Source of the DNA: JBBWZH01 sp035544115
Lineage (GTDB): Bacteria > Actinomycetota > Actinomycetes > Mycobacteriales > CADCTP01
Reading direction: 5' to 3'
DNA length: 64,000 bases
NCBI GenBank assembly: GCA_963714145.1
Contig: OY970235.1
Location: 806,001 to 870,000, forward strand
This document shows positions 39,143-47,912 of the stretch, one piece after another (position 1 is the stretch's first letter; each line of letters starts with the position of its first letter). The notes under the pieces are model-generated. The model saw only the letters and a program-made list of their open reading frames with translations. It made no database searches and was not told the DNA's origin. The translations under genes and the position numbers were made by a program.

Positions 39143-40383
39143 TCCGCCGGTCCGGGGCGGCCACGGCCGACCCCGACTCGCCGCCGGGCGCACCGGCCGG
39201 GCGAGCATCCGGCCGTCGCCTGCTACCGAGGCTGACCCTGCGGCTGCGGCTGGCGGTGCTGTTCGGCGGGCTGCTCGCGGTGGTCGCGGTGACCCTGCTC
39301 GGTACCGCCGCGGTCGTGCTGGACCGGACCATCCGGACCATCCCGCAGTTCCCGCCCGGCCAGACCCTGCGGCTGCAGGACGCCGCCGGCCGGCTGCGTA
39401 CGGTCGACGCCGGCGACTTCGCCCGGCTGCTGCGCGACCAGGCCCGCTCCGACCTGCTGCAGGCCGGCGGCACCGCGTTCGCCGTGGTCGTCCTGGTCGG
39501 GATGGTCGCCGGCTACGTCCTGGCCGGCCGGGCCCTGCAGCCGGTCAGCGAGGTCACCGCGACGGCGCGCCGGCTGTCCACCGAGACGCTGAACGAGCGG
39601 ATCGCGCTGGACGGCCCCGAGGACGAGTTGAAGGAACTCGCCGACACCTTCGACGGCATGCTGGGCCGCCTCGACGCGGCCTTCGACAGCCAGCGCCGGT
39701 TCGTCGCCAACGCCAGCCACGAGCTGCGCACCCCGCTCGCGGTGATCCGCACCGAGGTGGATGTCACGCTGGCCGACGCGAACGCCTCGGTCGCCGACCT
39801 GCGGGCGATGGCCGTGGTCGTCCGGGACGCCAGCGGACGCGCCGACCGGCTGGTGGACGCGCTGCTGGTGCTGGCCCGCAGCGAGGCGCAGGCCCGGATC
39901 GGCCCGGAGGTGCACGAGCCGGTCGACCTGGCCGCCGTGGTCGAGCGCGCGGTGGACGGGGTGGCCGCGGTCGTCGGGCAGCGCTGCCTGGCCGTCACCG
40001 TCGAGGCCACCCCGGCGACCACCACCGGCGACCCGGAACTGCTCGACCGGCTGGTCGGCAACCTGGTGGAGAACGCGGTCCGGCACAACGTGGACGGCGG
40101 CTGGGTCAGCGTCCGGACCGAGACCGTCCCGGCCACCGCGGGCGCCCCGGCCAGCATCCTGGTGGTCCGCAACTCCGGCCCGCCGGTCGCGCCCGAGGCG
40201 GTGGACGGCCTGTTCGAGCCGTTCCGCCGCGGCGGCCGGGCCCGCACCGCCACCCCGTCCCGCGGTGCCGGCCTGGGCCTGTCGATCGTCCGCGCGGTGA
40301 CGGCCGCCCATGGCGGCGAGGTGACCGCCCGTCCCGGCAGCTCCGGCGGCCTGGAGGTCACCGTCCGCCTGCCCGCCGGGTGA
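39139..40383 (+). CDS. Sensor histidine kinase (HisKA/HATPase, HAMP)
   Basis: A 414-residue membrane kinase partnered with the preceding regulator. The first transmembrane helix is about residues 37-62, then a short extracytoplasmic loop (about 45 residues), a second helix near 110-130, HAMP (about 130-183), and HisKA with phospho-His194 in ANASHELRTPLAVI. HATPase_c shows NLVENAVRHN (N box), NSGPPV, LFEPFRRGG and GAGLGLSIVRAV. The small sensor loop suggests detection of a small molecule or membrane state. The ATG overlaps the regulator stop. Signal unknown. Confidence 0.93.
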   Translation: MIRRSGAATADPDSPPGAPAGRASGRRLLPRLTLRLRLAVLFGGLLAVVAVTLLGTAAVVLDRTIRTIPQFPPGQTLRLQDAAGRLRTVDAGDFARLLRDQARSDLLQAGGTAFAVVVLVGMVAGYVLAGRALQPVSEVTATARRLSTETLNERIALDGPEDELKELADTFDGMLGRLDAAFDSQRRFVANASHELRTPLAVIRTEVDVTLADANASVADLRAMAVVVRDASGRADRLVDALLVLARSEAQARIGPEVHEPVDLAAVVERAVDGVAAVVGQRCLAVTVEATPATTTGDPELLDRLVGNLVENAVRHNVDGGWVSVRTETVPATAGAPASILVVRNSGPPVAPEAVDGLFEPFRRGGRARTATPSRGAGLGLSIVRAVTAAHGGEVTARPGSSGGLEVTVRLPAG

Positions 40384-40461
40384 TCCGATCCGACCGGACC
40401 TGAGCGGAGCGGACGCAACCGGGCCCGGCCCCGGGAAACGGGCGTGCGGGAGGCTGCGAGA

Positions 40462-41850
40462 ATGGGTATCGTGCCGTCACTCTCCCGCCCGGTGCGGGGT
40501 CGCCCGGTGCGGGGTGTCCCGAAATGGGGCCGCCGGCCGGTACTGGCGGTGACCCTGCTCGCGGTCGCGGTCGCGGTCAGCGTCGCGCACGGCCAGCCGC
40601 CGCCGGCCGACCGGGCCAGCGGGGTGTCCGTGCCGGTGCGCACCGACACCCCGGTGCCGCCACAGATCGGCTCGGTCGTGCTGGTGGCCGGCAGCGGGGT
40701 GTTCCGGTTCAACACCACCAGCCGGCGCGAGGTGGTGCTGCCGCTGCCACCGCATGTCACCGCGCTGCGGGTCTGGACGGTCGCCGGGCTGGACGTGGCG
40801 CTCGGCCGGCTGCCGGCCCGACCGGTCAGCACCCGCCCGGTGGAGGACCGGCCGGGCGAGTTCTCGCCGGAGGCACCGGCGCGGACCGCCGCCTGGATCG
40901 TGCGGGCCGGCCACGCACCGGTGTTCCTGGGGCCGACCGAGACCATCGCGCCGAGCGTGGACGGGCGGGCGGTCTGGCTGATCAACGCCGGGGTGGCCAC
41001 CCGGGTGGCGCTGCGGCACGACCAGCGGAAGGTCACCGTACGGCTGCCGAAGCTGGCCCGGTTGGTCGCCGACACGCCGAGCGGCCTGATCGTCACCACC
41101 GGCACCGTGCTCACCCGGGCCGAGGCCGCCGCGCACCCGACGGCTACCCCGACCGCTACCCCGACCAGCTCGACCAGCCCGGCCACGCCGGGCGCCGGCA
41201 CCCCCAGCACCCGCGCCTCCACCGGCCCGCCCGGCGGCACCGATCCGGCCGGCGGCACCGATCCGGCCGGCCAGGCCAGCTTGACCGGTCCGGTCGGCCC
41301 GACCAGTCCGGCCGGTACGACCGCATCGCCGACCCCGAGCCCGACCGCGTCGCCGACGCCGGCCGGGGTGCCGCTGGCGACGATCCTGGTCCGGGCCGGG
41401 ACGCCGCCCCGGCTGCTGGCCGAGGCGCAGGCGCTGGCCGCGTTCGGCAACGTGGTGCTGTTGCGCCGGGCCGACGAACGGCTCGGTGTGCTCGCCCTGC
41501 GCGGTTTCAGCAAGCTCCCGCGCTGGTTGCCGAACCTGTCCGCGGTGGAGGTCACCGGCCCGGCGACGCTCGACTTCAGCGGCGGCACGTTCGCGGTACT
41601 GGCCCGGGTGAACGAGCACGTCCGGCTGATGGTCGGCCCGGTCACCGCGACCACCGAGGCGGAGATCAACGTGGTGGCGCTGGAGGGCGGCCCGCCCGCG
41701 CCGGACGCCACCCCGCCCGCGTTCACCGCGTCCGGACGGGTGCTCGCCGTCCGCCCGGACGGCAGGGTCGTCTACTACCTGCCCGGCAACCGCTCCGGCG
41801 TCCTCCTCGGCGCCGACCTACCCCCGGCCGCCGCCGTCATCCAGGGTTAG
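40462..41850 (+). CDS. Membrane-anchored protein of unknown function with a Thr/Pro-rich linker
   Basis: A 462-residue protein, unrecognised. A basic N-terminus precedes one transmembrane or signal helix (about residues 27-45). An extracytoplasmic domain (50-220) with many beta strands (VVLVAGSGVFRFNTTSRREV; AAWIVRAGHAPVFLGP) is joined by a Thr/Pro/Ser/Ala linker (220-310, with repeated 18-base units GGCGGCACCGATCCGGCC at about 41232-41267) to a second beta-rich domain ending YLPGNRSGVLLGADL. ATG 40462 has GGGAGG 9 bases upstream. GTG 40471 is an alternative. It follows the two-component operon by 78 bases and could be an associated envelope factor, though that is unsupported beyond position. 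Confidence 0.75.
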   Translation: MGIVPSLSRPVRGRPVRGVPKWGRRPVLAVTLLAVAVAVSVAHGQPPPADRASGVSVPVRTDTPVPPQIGSVVLVAGSGVFRFNTTSRREVVLPLPPHVTALRVWTVAGLDVALGRLPARPVSTRPVEDRPGEFSPEAPARTAAWIVRAGHAPVFLGPTETIAPSVDGRAVWLINAGVATRVALRHDQRKVTVRLPKLARLVADTPSGLIVTTGTVLTRAEAAAHPTATPTATPTSSTSPATPGAGTPSTRASTGPPGGTDPAGGTDPAGQASLTGPVGPTSPAGTTASPTPSPTASPTPAGVPLATILVRAGTPPRLLAEAQALAAFGNVVLLRRADERLGVLALRGFSKLPRWLPNLSAVEVTGPATLDFSGGTFAVLARVNEHVRLMVGPVTATTEAEINVVALEGGPPAPDATPPAFTASGRVLAVRPDGRVVYYLPGNRSGVLLGADLPPAAAVIQG

Positions 41851-41857
41851 CTCCGGG

Positions 41858-43969
41858 TCAGCCCGCCGGCAGGCTGGCGACGCCGCGCGGCAGGAACCGC
41901 TGGCCGGTCACCCGCTCGGAGACGCCGGTCCGGTCCAGGTACGGCAGGATCCCGCCGAGGTGGAACGGCCAGCCGGCGCCGAGCAGCAGGCAGAGGTCGA
42001 TGTCGGCGGCCCCGGCGACCACGCCCTCGTCCAGCAGCAGCCGGGCCTCGGTGGCCAGCGCGGCCAGCGCCCGCTCCCGCACCTGGTCGGCCGTGCTGGC
42101 GTGATCGCCGGTCACCAGCACCGCCTCGACATCCGGGTCCAGCGCTGGCCCGGACGGCCCCCAGGCCAGGATGCCCGGCTTGCCCGCCTCGACGATCCGG
42201 CGCAGGTTCTCGCTGACTCCGAACCGGTCGGGGTAGGCGGCGTGCAGGGTCTCGCTGACGTGCAGCGCGACCGCCGGGCCGACCAACGCGAGCAGCGTGA
42301 ACGGCGACATCGGCAGACCCAGCGGCGCCAGCGCCTGGTCGGCCAGGTCCACCGGGGTGCCTTCGTCCATCGCCGCGGTGACCTCGCCGAGGAACCGGGT
42401 CAGCAGCCGGTTCACCACGAACGCCGGCCGGTCCGCGACCAGCACGCACGACTTCTTCAGTTCCTTGCCGATCGCGAAAGCGGTCGCCAGCGTCGCGTCG
42501 TCGGTCTGCGCGGCCCGGACCACCTCCAGCAGCGGCAGCACCGCCACCGGGTTGAAGAAGTGCAGCCCGACGACCCGCTCCGGGTGCGCCAGCTTGGCCG
42601 CCATCTCGGTCACCGAGAGCGATGAGGTGTTGGTGGCCAGCACGCACGTCCCGGCGACGACCGCCTCCACCTCGGCCAACACCTGCTGCTTGACCGCCAG
42701 TTCCTCGAACACCGCCTCGATCACCAGGTCGGCGTCGGCGAACGCGTCCTTGGACAGCGAGCCGGTGACCAGCCCGCGCAGCCGGTTCGCCGCGTCATCG
42801 GTGAGCCGGCCCTTCCGCTGCAGCGTGTCGATCTCGCCGTGCACGTACGCCACGCCGCGGTCGAGCCGTTCCTGATCGACGTCGGTGAGCACCACCGGCA
42901 CCTTCAGCCGGCGGACCGCGAGCAGCGCCAGTTGACCGGCCATCAGCCCGGCGCCGACGATGCCGACCTTGGCCACCGGACGGGCCAGTGACCGGTCCGG
43001 CGCGCCGACCGGCCGGCGGGCCCGCTTCTGCACCAGGTCGAACGCGTACAGCCCGGCGCGCAGCTCCTCGGTCATCAGCAGGTCGGCGCAGACCTCGTCC
43101 TCCGCGGCCGTGCCGGACGCCAGGTCGGCGGTGCGGGCCAGCGCGATCAGGTCCAGTGCCCGGTACGGGGCCGGCGCCGCGCCGTGCAGCTTGGCATCGG
43201 CCAGGGCCCGGCCGCGGGCCACCGCGGCGTCCCAGGTCTGCTCGCTCCGGTCCACCTCGCGGCCGATCGCCAGCTCACCGCGAACCACCCGGGCGGCCCA
43301 GCGCAGCGACTCGGCGACGAAGTCGGCACCGTCCAGCAGCGTGTCGGCGATGCCCAGCTCGGCGGCCTTCGGCGCGGACAGCATCTTGTTGTTGTTCAGC
43401 GCGTTCTCGATGATCACGGTGACCGCGCGGTCGGCCCCGACCAGATTGGGCAGCAGTTGGGTGCCGCCCCAGCCGGGCAGCAGCCCGAGGAAGCACTCCG
43501 GGAACGCGATCGCCGCGGCCGACCGGGCCAGCGTGCGGTAGTGACAGTGCAGCGCCAGCTCCAGCCCGCCGCCCAGCGCCGCGCCGTTGACGAACGCGAA
43601 CGTCGGCACCGCCGAGTCGTGCAGCCGGCGGAACACCCGGTGCGCGAGCCGGGTGACCTCCAGCGCCTGGGTCCGCTCGGTCACCAGGGGCATCCCGGAC
43701 AGGTCGGCGCCGACCGCGAACACGAACTGCGCACCGGTCACCGCGATCGCCGACACCCGCGGGCTGTGCGCCTCGATGCCGTCCAGCGCGGCGTCCAGGC
43801 TGAGCAGCCCGGCCGGGCCGAAGGTGGCCGGCCGGGTGTGGTCGTGCCCGTTGTCCAGCGTGATCAGCGCGACCTCGGCCGGCAGCCCGGGCACCTCGAC
43901 ATACCGCACCAGCGACCGGGTGACGACCTCGTCCGGGAACGCGGCGGTGACCTCCGCGGTGGCCGTCAT
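41858..43969 (-). CDS. fadJ: Bifunctional enoyl-CoA hydratase/3-hydroxyacyl-CoA dehydrogenase
   Basis: A 703-residue fatty-acid beta-oxidation alpha subunit. The N-terminal crotonase domain shows GADLSGMP (oxyanion), NGAALGGGLELALHC and FPECFLGLLPGWGGTQLLP (catalytic Glu). The C-terminal dehydrogenase has VGIVGAGLMAGQLALLAVR (NAD site), TNTSSLSVTEMA, GLHFFNPVAVLPLLEVV (catalytic His) and RPAFVVNRLLTRFLGEV. It hydrates enoyl-CoA and oxidises the 3-hydroxyacyl-CoA, then the thiolase cleaves it. ATG 43969 overlaps the thiolase stop (ATGA), so the two form one operon. The stop is 8 bases from the convergent gene's stop. Confidence 0.94.
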   Translation of the reverse strand: MTATAEVTAAFPDEVVTRSLVRYVEVPGLPAEVALITLDNGHDHTRPATFGPAGLLSLDAALDGIEAHSPRVSAIAVTGAQFVFAVGADLSGMPLVTERTQALEVTRLAHRVFRRLHDSAVPTFAFVNGAALGGGLELALHCHYRTLARSAAAIAFPECFLGLLPGWGGTQLLPNLVGADRAVTVIIENALNNNKMLSAPKAAELGIADTLLDGADFVAESLRWAARVVRGELAIGREVDRSEQTWDAAVARGRALADAKLHGAAPAPYRALDLIALARTADLASGTAAEDEVCADLLMTEELRAGLYAFDLVQKRARRPVGAPDRSLARPVAKVGIVGAGLMAGQLALLAVRRLKVPVVLTDVDQERLDRGVAYVHGEIDTLQRKGRLTDDAANRLRGLVTGSLSKDAFADADLVIEAVFEELAVKQQVLAEVEAVVAGTCVLATNTSSLSVTEMAAKLAHPERVVGLHFFNPVAVLPLLEVVRAAQTDDATLATAFAIGKELKKSCVLVADRPAFVVNRLLTRFLGEVTAAMDEGTPVDLADQALAPLGLPMSPFTLLALVGPAVALHVSETLHAAYPDRFGVSENLRRIVEAGKPGILAWGPSGPALDPDVEAVLVTGDHASTADQVRERALAALATEARLLLDEGVVAGAADIDLCLLLGAGWPFHLGGILPYLDRTGVSERVTGQRFLPRGVASLPAG

Positions 43970-45204
43970 GCCTGCGCTCCCGTCTGTGGCCACTGTGGAT
44001 TCTCCCAGATCACCGCGCCGCCCATGCCGAAGCCGACGCACATCGCGGTCAGCCCGTACCGCACCTCGGGCCGGTCGGCGAACTGCCGGGCCAGCTGGGT
44101 CATCAGCCGCACCCCGGACGAGGCCAGCGGATGCCCGACCGCGATCGCCCCGCCGTACGGGTTCACCCGCGGGTCGTCGTCGGCGATGCCGTAGTGGTCG
44201 AGGAAGGCCAGCACCTGTACGGCGAACGCCTCGTTCAGCTCGAACAGCCCGAGGTCCGAAATGGACAGCCCGGTGGCCCGCAGCGCCCGCTCGGTGGCCG
44301 GGATCGGCCCGACCCCCATGAACTCGGGGTCGACGCCGGCGAAGCCGTAGCCGACCAGCCGCATCCGCACCGGCAGGCCCAGTTCCGCGGCGATGTCCTC
44401 GGCGGCCAGCAGGCAGCCGGTGGCGCCGTCGTTCAGCCCGGCCGCGTTGCCGGCGGTGACGTTCCCGTGCGGCCGGAACGGCGTCTTCAGCTCGGCCAGC
44501 CCGGCCAGCGTGGTCCCCGGTCGCGGCGGTTCGTCGCGCACCGCGAGCCCCCAGCCCGCCTCGGCGGTGCGCACCCCGACCGGCACCAGGTCCGGTTGGA
44601 TCTTCCCGTCCGCGTACGCCTTGGCCAACCGCGCCTGGCTGGCCACCGCGAAGGCGTCCGCCCGGTCCTTGCCGATGTCCGGGAACCGGTCGTGCAGGTT
44701 CTCCGCGGTCTGCCCCATCACCAGCGCGGACGGGTCCACGATCCGCTCGGAGAGGAACCGCGGGTTCGGGTCGACGCCCTGGCCCATCGGGTGGTGACCC
44801 ATGTGTTCGACCCCGCCGGCGATGGCGATGTCGTACCCGCCGAACGCGATGCCGCTGGATACCGTCGTCACCGCGGTCATCGCGCCGGCGCACATCCGGT
44901 CGATCGCGAAGCCCGGCACCGACTTCGGCAGCCCGGCCAGCAGCGCGGCGCTGCGGCCGATGGTCAGGCCCTGGTCACCGGTCTGCGTGGTCGCCGCGAT
45001 CGCGACTTCATCCACCCGGTCCGGCGGTAGCTCCGGATGCCGCCGCAGCAGCTCCCGGATCACCGCCACGATCATGTCGTCGGCCCGCGTCTCGGCGTAC
45101 AGGCCCTTCGGCCCGGCCTTGCCGAACGGCGTCCGGACGCCGTCGACGAAGGCGACCTCACGCAGCGTGCGGGCGGGGCGAACGGACGGGTCTGTGACTG
45201 CCAC
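43966..45204 (-). CDS. fadA: Acetyl-CoA acyltransferase (thiolase)
   Basis: A 412-residue thiolase that splits 3-ketoacyl-CoA with CoA, the last beta-oxidation step. It has VAFVDGVRTPFGKAG, the catalytic Cys in FAIDRMCAGAMTAV, FELNEAFAVQVLAFLDHYG (NEAF motif), the GGAIAVGHPLASSG His motif and the second active Cys in TAMCVGFGMGGA. GTG 45204 has AGGAG about 6 bases upstream. The 148-base gap beyond its start (45205-45352) holds a 14-bp palindrome and a TAGAGT -10 candidate. Together with fadJ it makes a trifunctional degradative complex. Confidence 0.95.
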   Translation of the reverse strand: MAVTDPSVRPARTLREVAFVDGVRTPFGKAGPKGLYAETRADDMIVAVIRELLRRHPELPPDRVDEVAIAATTQTGDQGLTIGRSAALLAGLPKSVPGFAIDRMCAGAMTAVTTVSSGIAFGGYDIAIAGGVEHMGHHPMGQGVDPNPRFLSERIVDPSALVMGQTAENLHDRFPDIGKDRADAFAVASQARLAKAYADGKIQPDLVPVGVRTAEAGWGLAVRDEPPRPGTTLAGLAELKTPFRPHGNVTAGNAAGLNDGATGCLLAAEDIAAELGLPVRMRLVGYGFAGVDPEFMGVGPIPATERALRATGLSISDLGLFELNEAFAVQVLAFLDHYGIADDDPRVNPYGGAIAVGHPLASSGVRLMTQLARQFADRPEVRYGLTAMCVGFGMGGAVIWENPQWPQTGAQA

Positions 45205-45236
45205 GGCGAACTCCTGCGGGACGGTTGAGGGCTGAG

Positions 45237-45250
45237 CTACCGGCCGGTAG
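45237..45250 (-). promoter_or_regulatory. 14-bp palindrome in the fadA leader
   Basis: CTACCGGCCGGTAG, a perfect palindrome 32 bases upstream of GTG 45204 and downstream of a TAGAGT -10 candidate. It is possibly an operator for a TetR/FadR-type lipid regulator. Confidence 0.45.
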
Positions 45251-45352
45251 AGGAACTCTAACGATTACTACTCGCCGGTAACAACGGGCCCTGGTGAGGC
45301 CCTTCCAGTGACCCCGGCCACAGGCCCGGCCGTAGGGGGCCGACCGTAGGGG

Positions 45353-46675
45353 TCAGGACGCCGCGTTGGCGTCGGTGGCGTCGGCCTGCCCCCGGACGGC
45401 CCGTGGCGGTCGGCCGGGCCGGGCCGGACGCGGCGCGTCCGGGTCGCCCGGCTCGGCGGCGCGGGCGGCCAGTGCCTCGGCCAGCGGCTCCGCGGTCAGC
45501 TCCACCTGCCAGCGGCGGGCACCGCCGGCGACCAGTGCGGCGGCCACCGCCACCCCGCCCGGCTCCGCTGGCGGCTGCCAGGCGAGCCGCCGGACCAGGT
45601 CGGGCGCCAGCAGGTTCTCCACCGGCAGCACGTGCCGGTCGGACAGCTCGCCGATCGCGGCCCGGGCGGCGGCCAGCCGGGCGGCCGCGTCCGGATCCCG
45701 GTCGGCCCAGCGGTTGGTCGGCGGCGGCGCGTCGGACGCGATCGCCGACATCGGTAGCTCCGCGTCCACCAGGGTCCGCGCCGCGGTCAGCGCGGCGTAC
45801 CAACGCGCGGCCAGCCGGCGGTGCTGCCGGCCACCGAAGATGGGAAGCGCTACCAGATCCTCCTGGGTCCGCGGCCCGGACATGGCGGCGTCCACGATCG
45901 CGCTGTCCGGCAGCACCCGGCCCGGGGCCAGATCCCGCTCCCGAGCCAGCGCGTCCCGCGACTCCCAGAGCGACCGGACGGCGGCCAGCTGGCGCCGGCC
46001 ACGGACCCGGTGGATACCCGAGGTACGCCGCCACGGCTCGGCCCGCGGCGGCGGCGGCGGGCTGGCCACGATCGCGGCGAACTCCTGCCGGGCCCACTCG
46101 AGCTTGCCCTGCTCGGCCAGCTCCTTCTCCAGCAGGTCGCGCAGCTCGATCAGCACCTCGACGTCGAGCGCGGCGTACGCCAGCCAGGACCGGGGGAGTG
46201 GCCGGGTGCTCCAGTCGGCCGCGGAGTGGCCCTTCTCCAGCGCGTACCCGAGCTGCTCGGAGACCATCGCGCCGAGGCCGACCTTCGGGTAGCCCAGCAG
46301 CCGGCCGGCCAGTTCCGTGTCGAACAGCCGGCGCGGCCGCATGCCCACCTCGGCCAGGCAGGGCAGATCCTGGCTGGCCGCGTGCAGCACCCACTCGGCC
46401 GGCTCCAGCGCGGCGCCCAGCTCGGACAAGTCGGGCAGCGAGACCGGGTCTATCAAAATTGTTCCAGCTCCGGCCCGGCGGAGTTGAACCAGATACGCCC
46501 GCTGGCCGTACCGGTATCCAGACGCACGTTCGGCGTCGACCGCGACCGGCCCCTCGCCGGCGGCCAGCCGGGCGATCGCATCGGCGAACGCGTCCGGCGT
46601 GGTGAGGGGGTCGGGGACGCCGTCCCTGGGCACGGTCAGCGGAACGACGGCGCGAGTGCTCTCGTCGTCGGTCAC
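45353..46675 (-). CDS. RNase D-like 3'-5' exonuclease with HRDC domain
   Basis: A 440-residue ribonuclease D-type protein (Rv2681 position, recalled). The DEDD exonuclease domain spans about 20-200, with the first acids in VAVDAERASGYRYGQRAYL, the second in VLHAASQDLPCLAEVGM, and the YAALDVEVLIELRDLLEKEL motif for the last Asp. An HRDC helical domain follows (about 240-310: RRQLAAVRSLWESRDALA, LPDSAIVDAAM). The C-terminus is Pro/Arg-rich. It probably trims structured RNA 3' ends. GTG 46675 is chosen because TACCGT lies 6 bases upstream, though longer in-frame starts exist. Confidence 0.92.
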   Translation of the reverse strand: MTDDESTRAVVPLTVPRDGVPDPLTTPDAFADAIARLAAGEGPVAVDAERASGYRYGQRAYLVQLRRAGAGTILIDPVSLPDLSELGAALEPAEWVLHAASQDLPCLAEVGMRPRRLFDTELAGRLLGYPKVGLGAMVSEQLGYALEKGHSAADWSTRPLPRSWLAYAALDVEVLIELRDLLEKELAEQGKLEWARQEFAAIVASPPPPPRAEPWRRTSGIHRVRGRRQLAAVRSLWESRDALARERDLAPGRVLPDSAIVDAAMSGPRTQEDLVALPIFGGRQHRRLAARWYAALTAARTLVDAELPMSAIASDAPPPTNRWADRDPDAAARLAAARAAIGELSDRHVLPVENLLAPDLVRRLAWQPPAEPGGVAVAAALVAGGARRWQVELTAEPLAEALAARAAEPGDPDAPRPARPGRPPRAVRGQADATDANAAS

Positions 46676-46681
46676 GCCACG

Positions 46682-46687
46682 ACGGTA
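46682..46687 (-). promoter_or_regulatory. -10 box of the RNase D-like gene (leaderless)
   Basis: TACCGT on the minus strand, 6 bases before GTG 46675. Confidence 0.5.
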
Positions 46688-46761
46688 CGCCCGAACCGGG
46701 CCGTCAATGCCCAGACTCGCTCGGCTCGGCACACCTGGCGGCGGGCCCGGCCGATCGGCGG

Positions 46762-47475
46762 TCAGCGGATGATGCCCGCCCGCATGACCAGCGCGACCAT
46801 CTCGGCGCGGTCGCCGGTGCCGAGCTTGCGTGCGATCCGGGCGAGGTGGCTCTTGACGGTGAGCGCGGAAAGGTTCAGCACCTCACCGATCTGCTTGTTC
46901 GACTTGCCGTCGGCGACGAGGCGGAGCACCTCGATCTCGCGGGCCGAGAGGTCGGCCACGCCGCTCTCGCTCGGCCCGCCGCGCAGCCCGGCGGCCAGCA
47001 GCGAGGCCACCGACGGGTCGGCGTAGACGCCGCCGTCCAGCACCCGGCGCACCCCGTCGGAGACCACCGAGGGTGAGGCCGACTTCAGCAGGTAGCCCTG
47101 CGCGCCGGCGACGAACGCCGCGCGGACCGAGTACGGGTCGTCGGCCGCGGAGAGCACCACGAGCCGCGGCCAGCCGGCCGAGCGCAGCTCGCCGAGCAGG
47201 TCCAGCCCGTTGCCGTCCGGTAGGCCCAGGTCGAGGATGCACAGGTCGCACGGGCCGCTGGCGTGCGCCCGGGCCCGCGCCTCGGCGACGCTGGCGGCCT
47301 CGTACACCTCAGCGGCGCCCATGGCGCGCAGCTTGGATACGATTGATTCGCGCAGCAGCGGATGGTCGTCGACCACGAGCGCTGTGAAGCGCTCAGCAGT
47401 CGCCGCGCCCGTGGCTCCCTCCGCCGCGGCCTGCAATGCGGTCACGTCCGCCCCTTTCGTGCCGTTACCAGTCAC
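46762..47475 (-). CDS. NarL/FixJ-family response regulator
   Basis: A 237-residue regulator. After about 30 low-complexity residues the receiver begins (ALVVDDHPLLRESIVSKLR), with phospho-acceptor Asp82 in CILDLGLPDGNG and Lys131 in GYLLKSASP. The LuxR helix-turn-helix lies at about 176-220 (LSAREIEVLRLVADGKSNKQ, then LSALTVKSHLARIARKLG). GTG 47475 has GGGAGG about 10 bases upstream. GTG 47445, with AAGGGG, is an alternative. It is divergent from the small peptide, sensor and kinase genes and is their likely output. No cognate kinase is on its own strand. Confidence 0.93.
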   Translation of the reverse strand: MTGNGTKGADVTALQAAAEGATGAATAERFTALVVDDHPLLRESIVSKLRAMGAAEVYEAASVAEARARAHASGPCDLCILDLGLPDGNGLDLLGELRSAGWPRLVVLSAADDPYSVRAAFVAGAQGYLLKSASPSVVSDGVRRVLDGGVYADPSVASLLAAGLRGGPSESGVADLSAREIEVLRLVADGKSNKQIGEVLNLSALTVKSHLARIARKLGTGDRAEMVALVMRAGIIR

Positions 47476-47605
47476 GTCTGACCACCTCCCGTGCGCCGCG
47501 CCGGTCGACGCCCGCCCGGAGAAGCCGGTACAAGCCCCCCATACGCGCCCTGATCAGACCGTCCGCCGGTCGGCCGATGCCGATCGACAGAGTGCCGTGT
47601 CAGGT

Positions 47606-47646
47606 ACTCCACACGCTACTCCCTTCGGGGTATTCTCATCGGGAGT
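47606..47646. promoter_or_regulatory. Divergent promoter and candidate regulator site
   Basis: Direct repeats ACTCC at 47606-47610 and 47618-47622 (12-base period), and an inverted pair ACTCCC (47618-47623)/GGGAGT (47641-47646). They surround -10 candidates TAGCGT (minus, 47613-47618) and TATTCT (plus, 47631-47636) of the response regulator and peptide genes. The 266-base gap also has TAACGT near 47692. Confidence 0.45.
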
Positions 47647-47741
47647 GACACTGAGCGCGACCCCGACGGGCAAACTCCCCGGAACCCGGTAACGTCCGGT
47701 GGCACGAACCACGGTGGTGGCCGGCACCTAGAGGAGTTCCC

Positions 47742-47879
47742 ATGCGCAAGCGTGTCATCCGTGCAGCAATCTTCTTAGCTCTCGCGATCGGGGCAGCAAT
47801 CGGTGGAGCGACGGCGGCGGGCGCCTTCGGTGCCTCCACCCAACAGGTCTCGCCCGATCAGGGCATCATCTGGGAATAG
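47742..47879 (+). CDS. 45-residue secreted or membrane-anchored peptide with a TTA codon
   Basis: A 46-codon gene: GAGGAG (47731-47736) precedes ATG 47742 and it ends at TAG 47877-47879. The peptide has a basic start (MRKRVIR), a hydrophobic Ala/Ile/Gly helix (residues 8-29) with small residues suited to signal peptidase near AAGAFGA, and a polar tail ASTQQVSPDQGIIWE. Codon 12 is TTA (47775-47777), very rare in high-GC actinomycetes and often a bldA-tRNA control point. It lies between the divergent response regulator and a sensor gene 33 bases downstream. A signalling peptide, small sensor accessory or small membrane protein are all possible. No homologue is recognised. Confidence 0.75.
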   Translation: MRKRVIRAAIFLALAIGAAIGGATAAGAFGASTQQVSPDQGIIWE

Positions 47880-47896
47880 GACGTAAGGCCGTCGAG

Positions 47897-47902
47897 TAGA
47901 CT
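47897..47902 (+). promoter_or_regulatory. -10 box of the membrane sensor gene
   Basis: TAGACT ending 10 bases before ATG 47913. Spacing is slightly longer than in the leaderless genes nearby. Confidence 0.4.
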
Positions 47903-47912
47903 ACGGGGTCAG

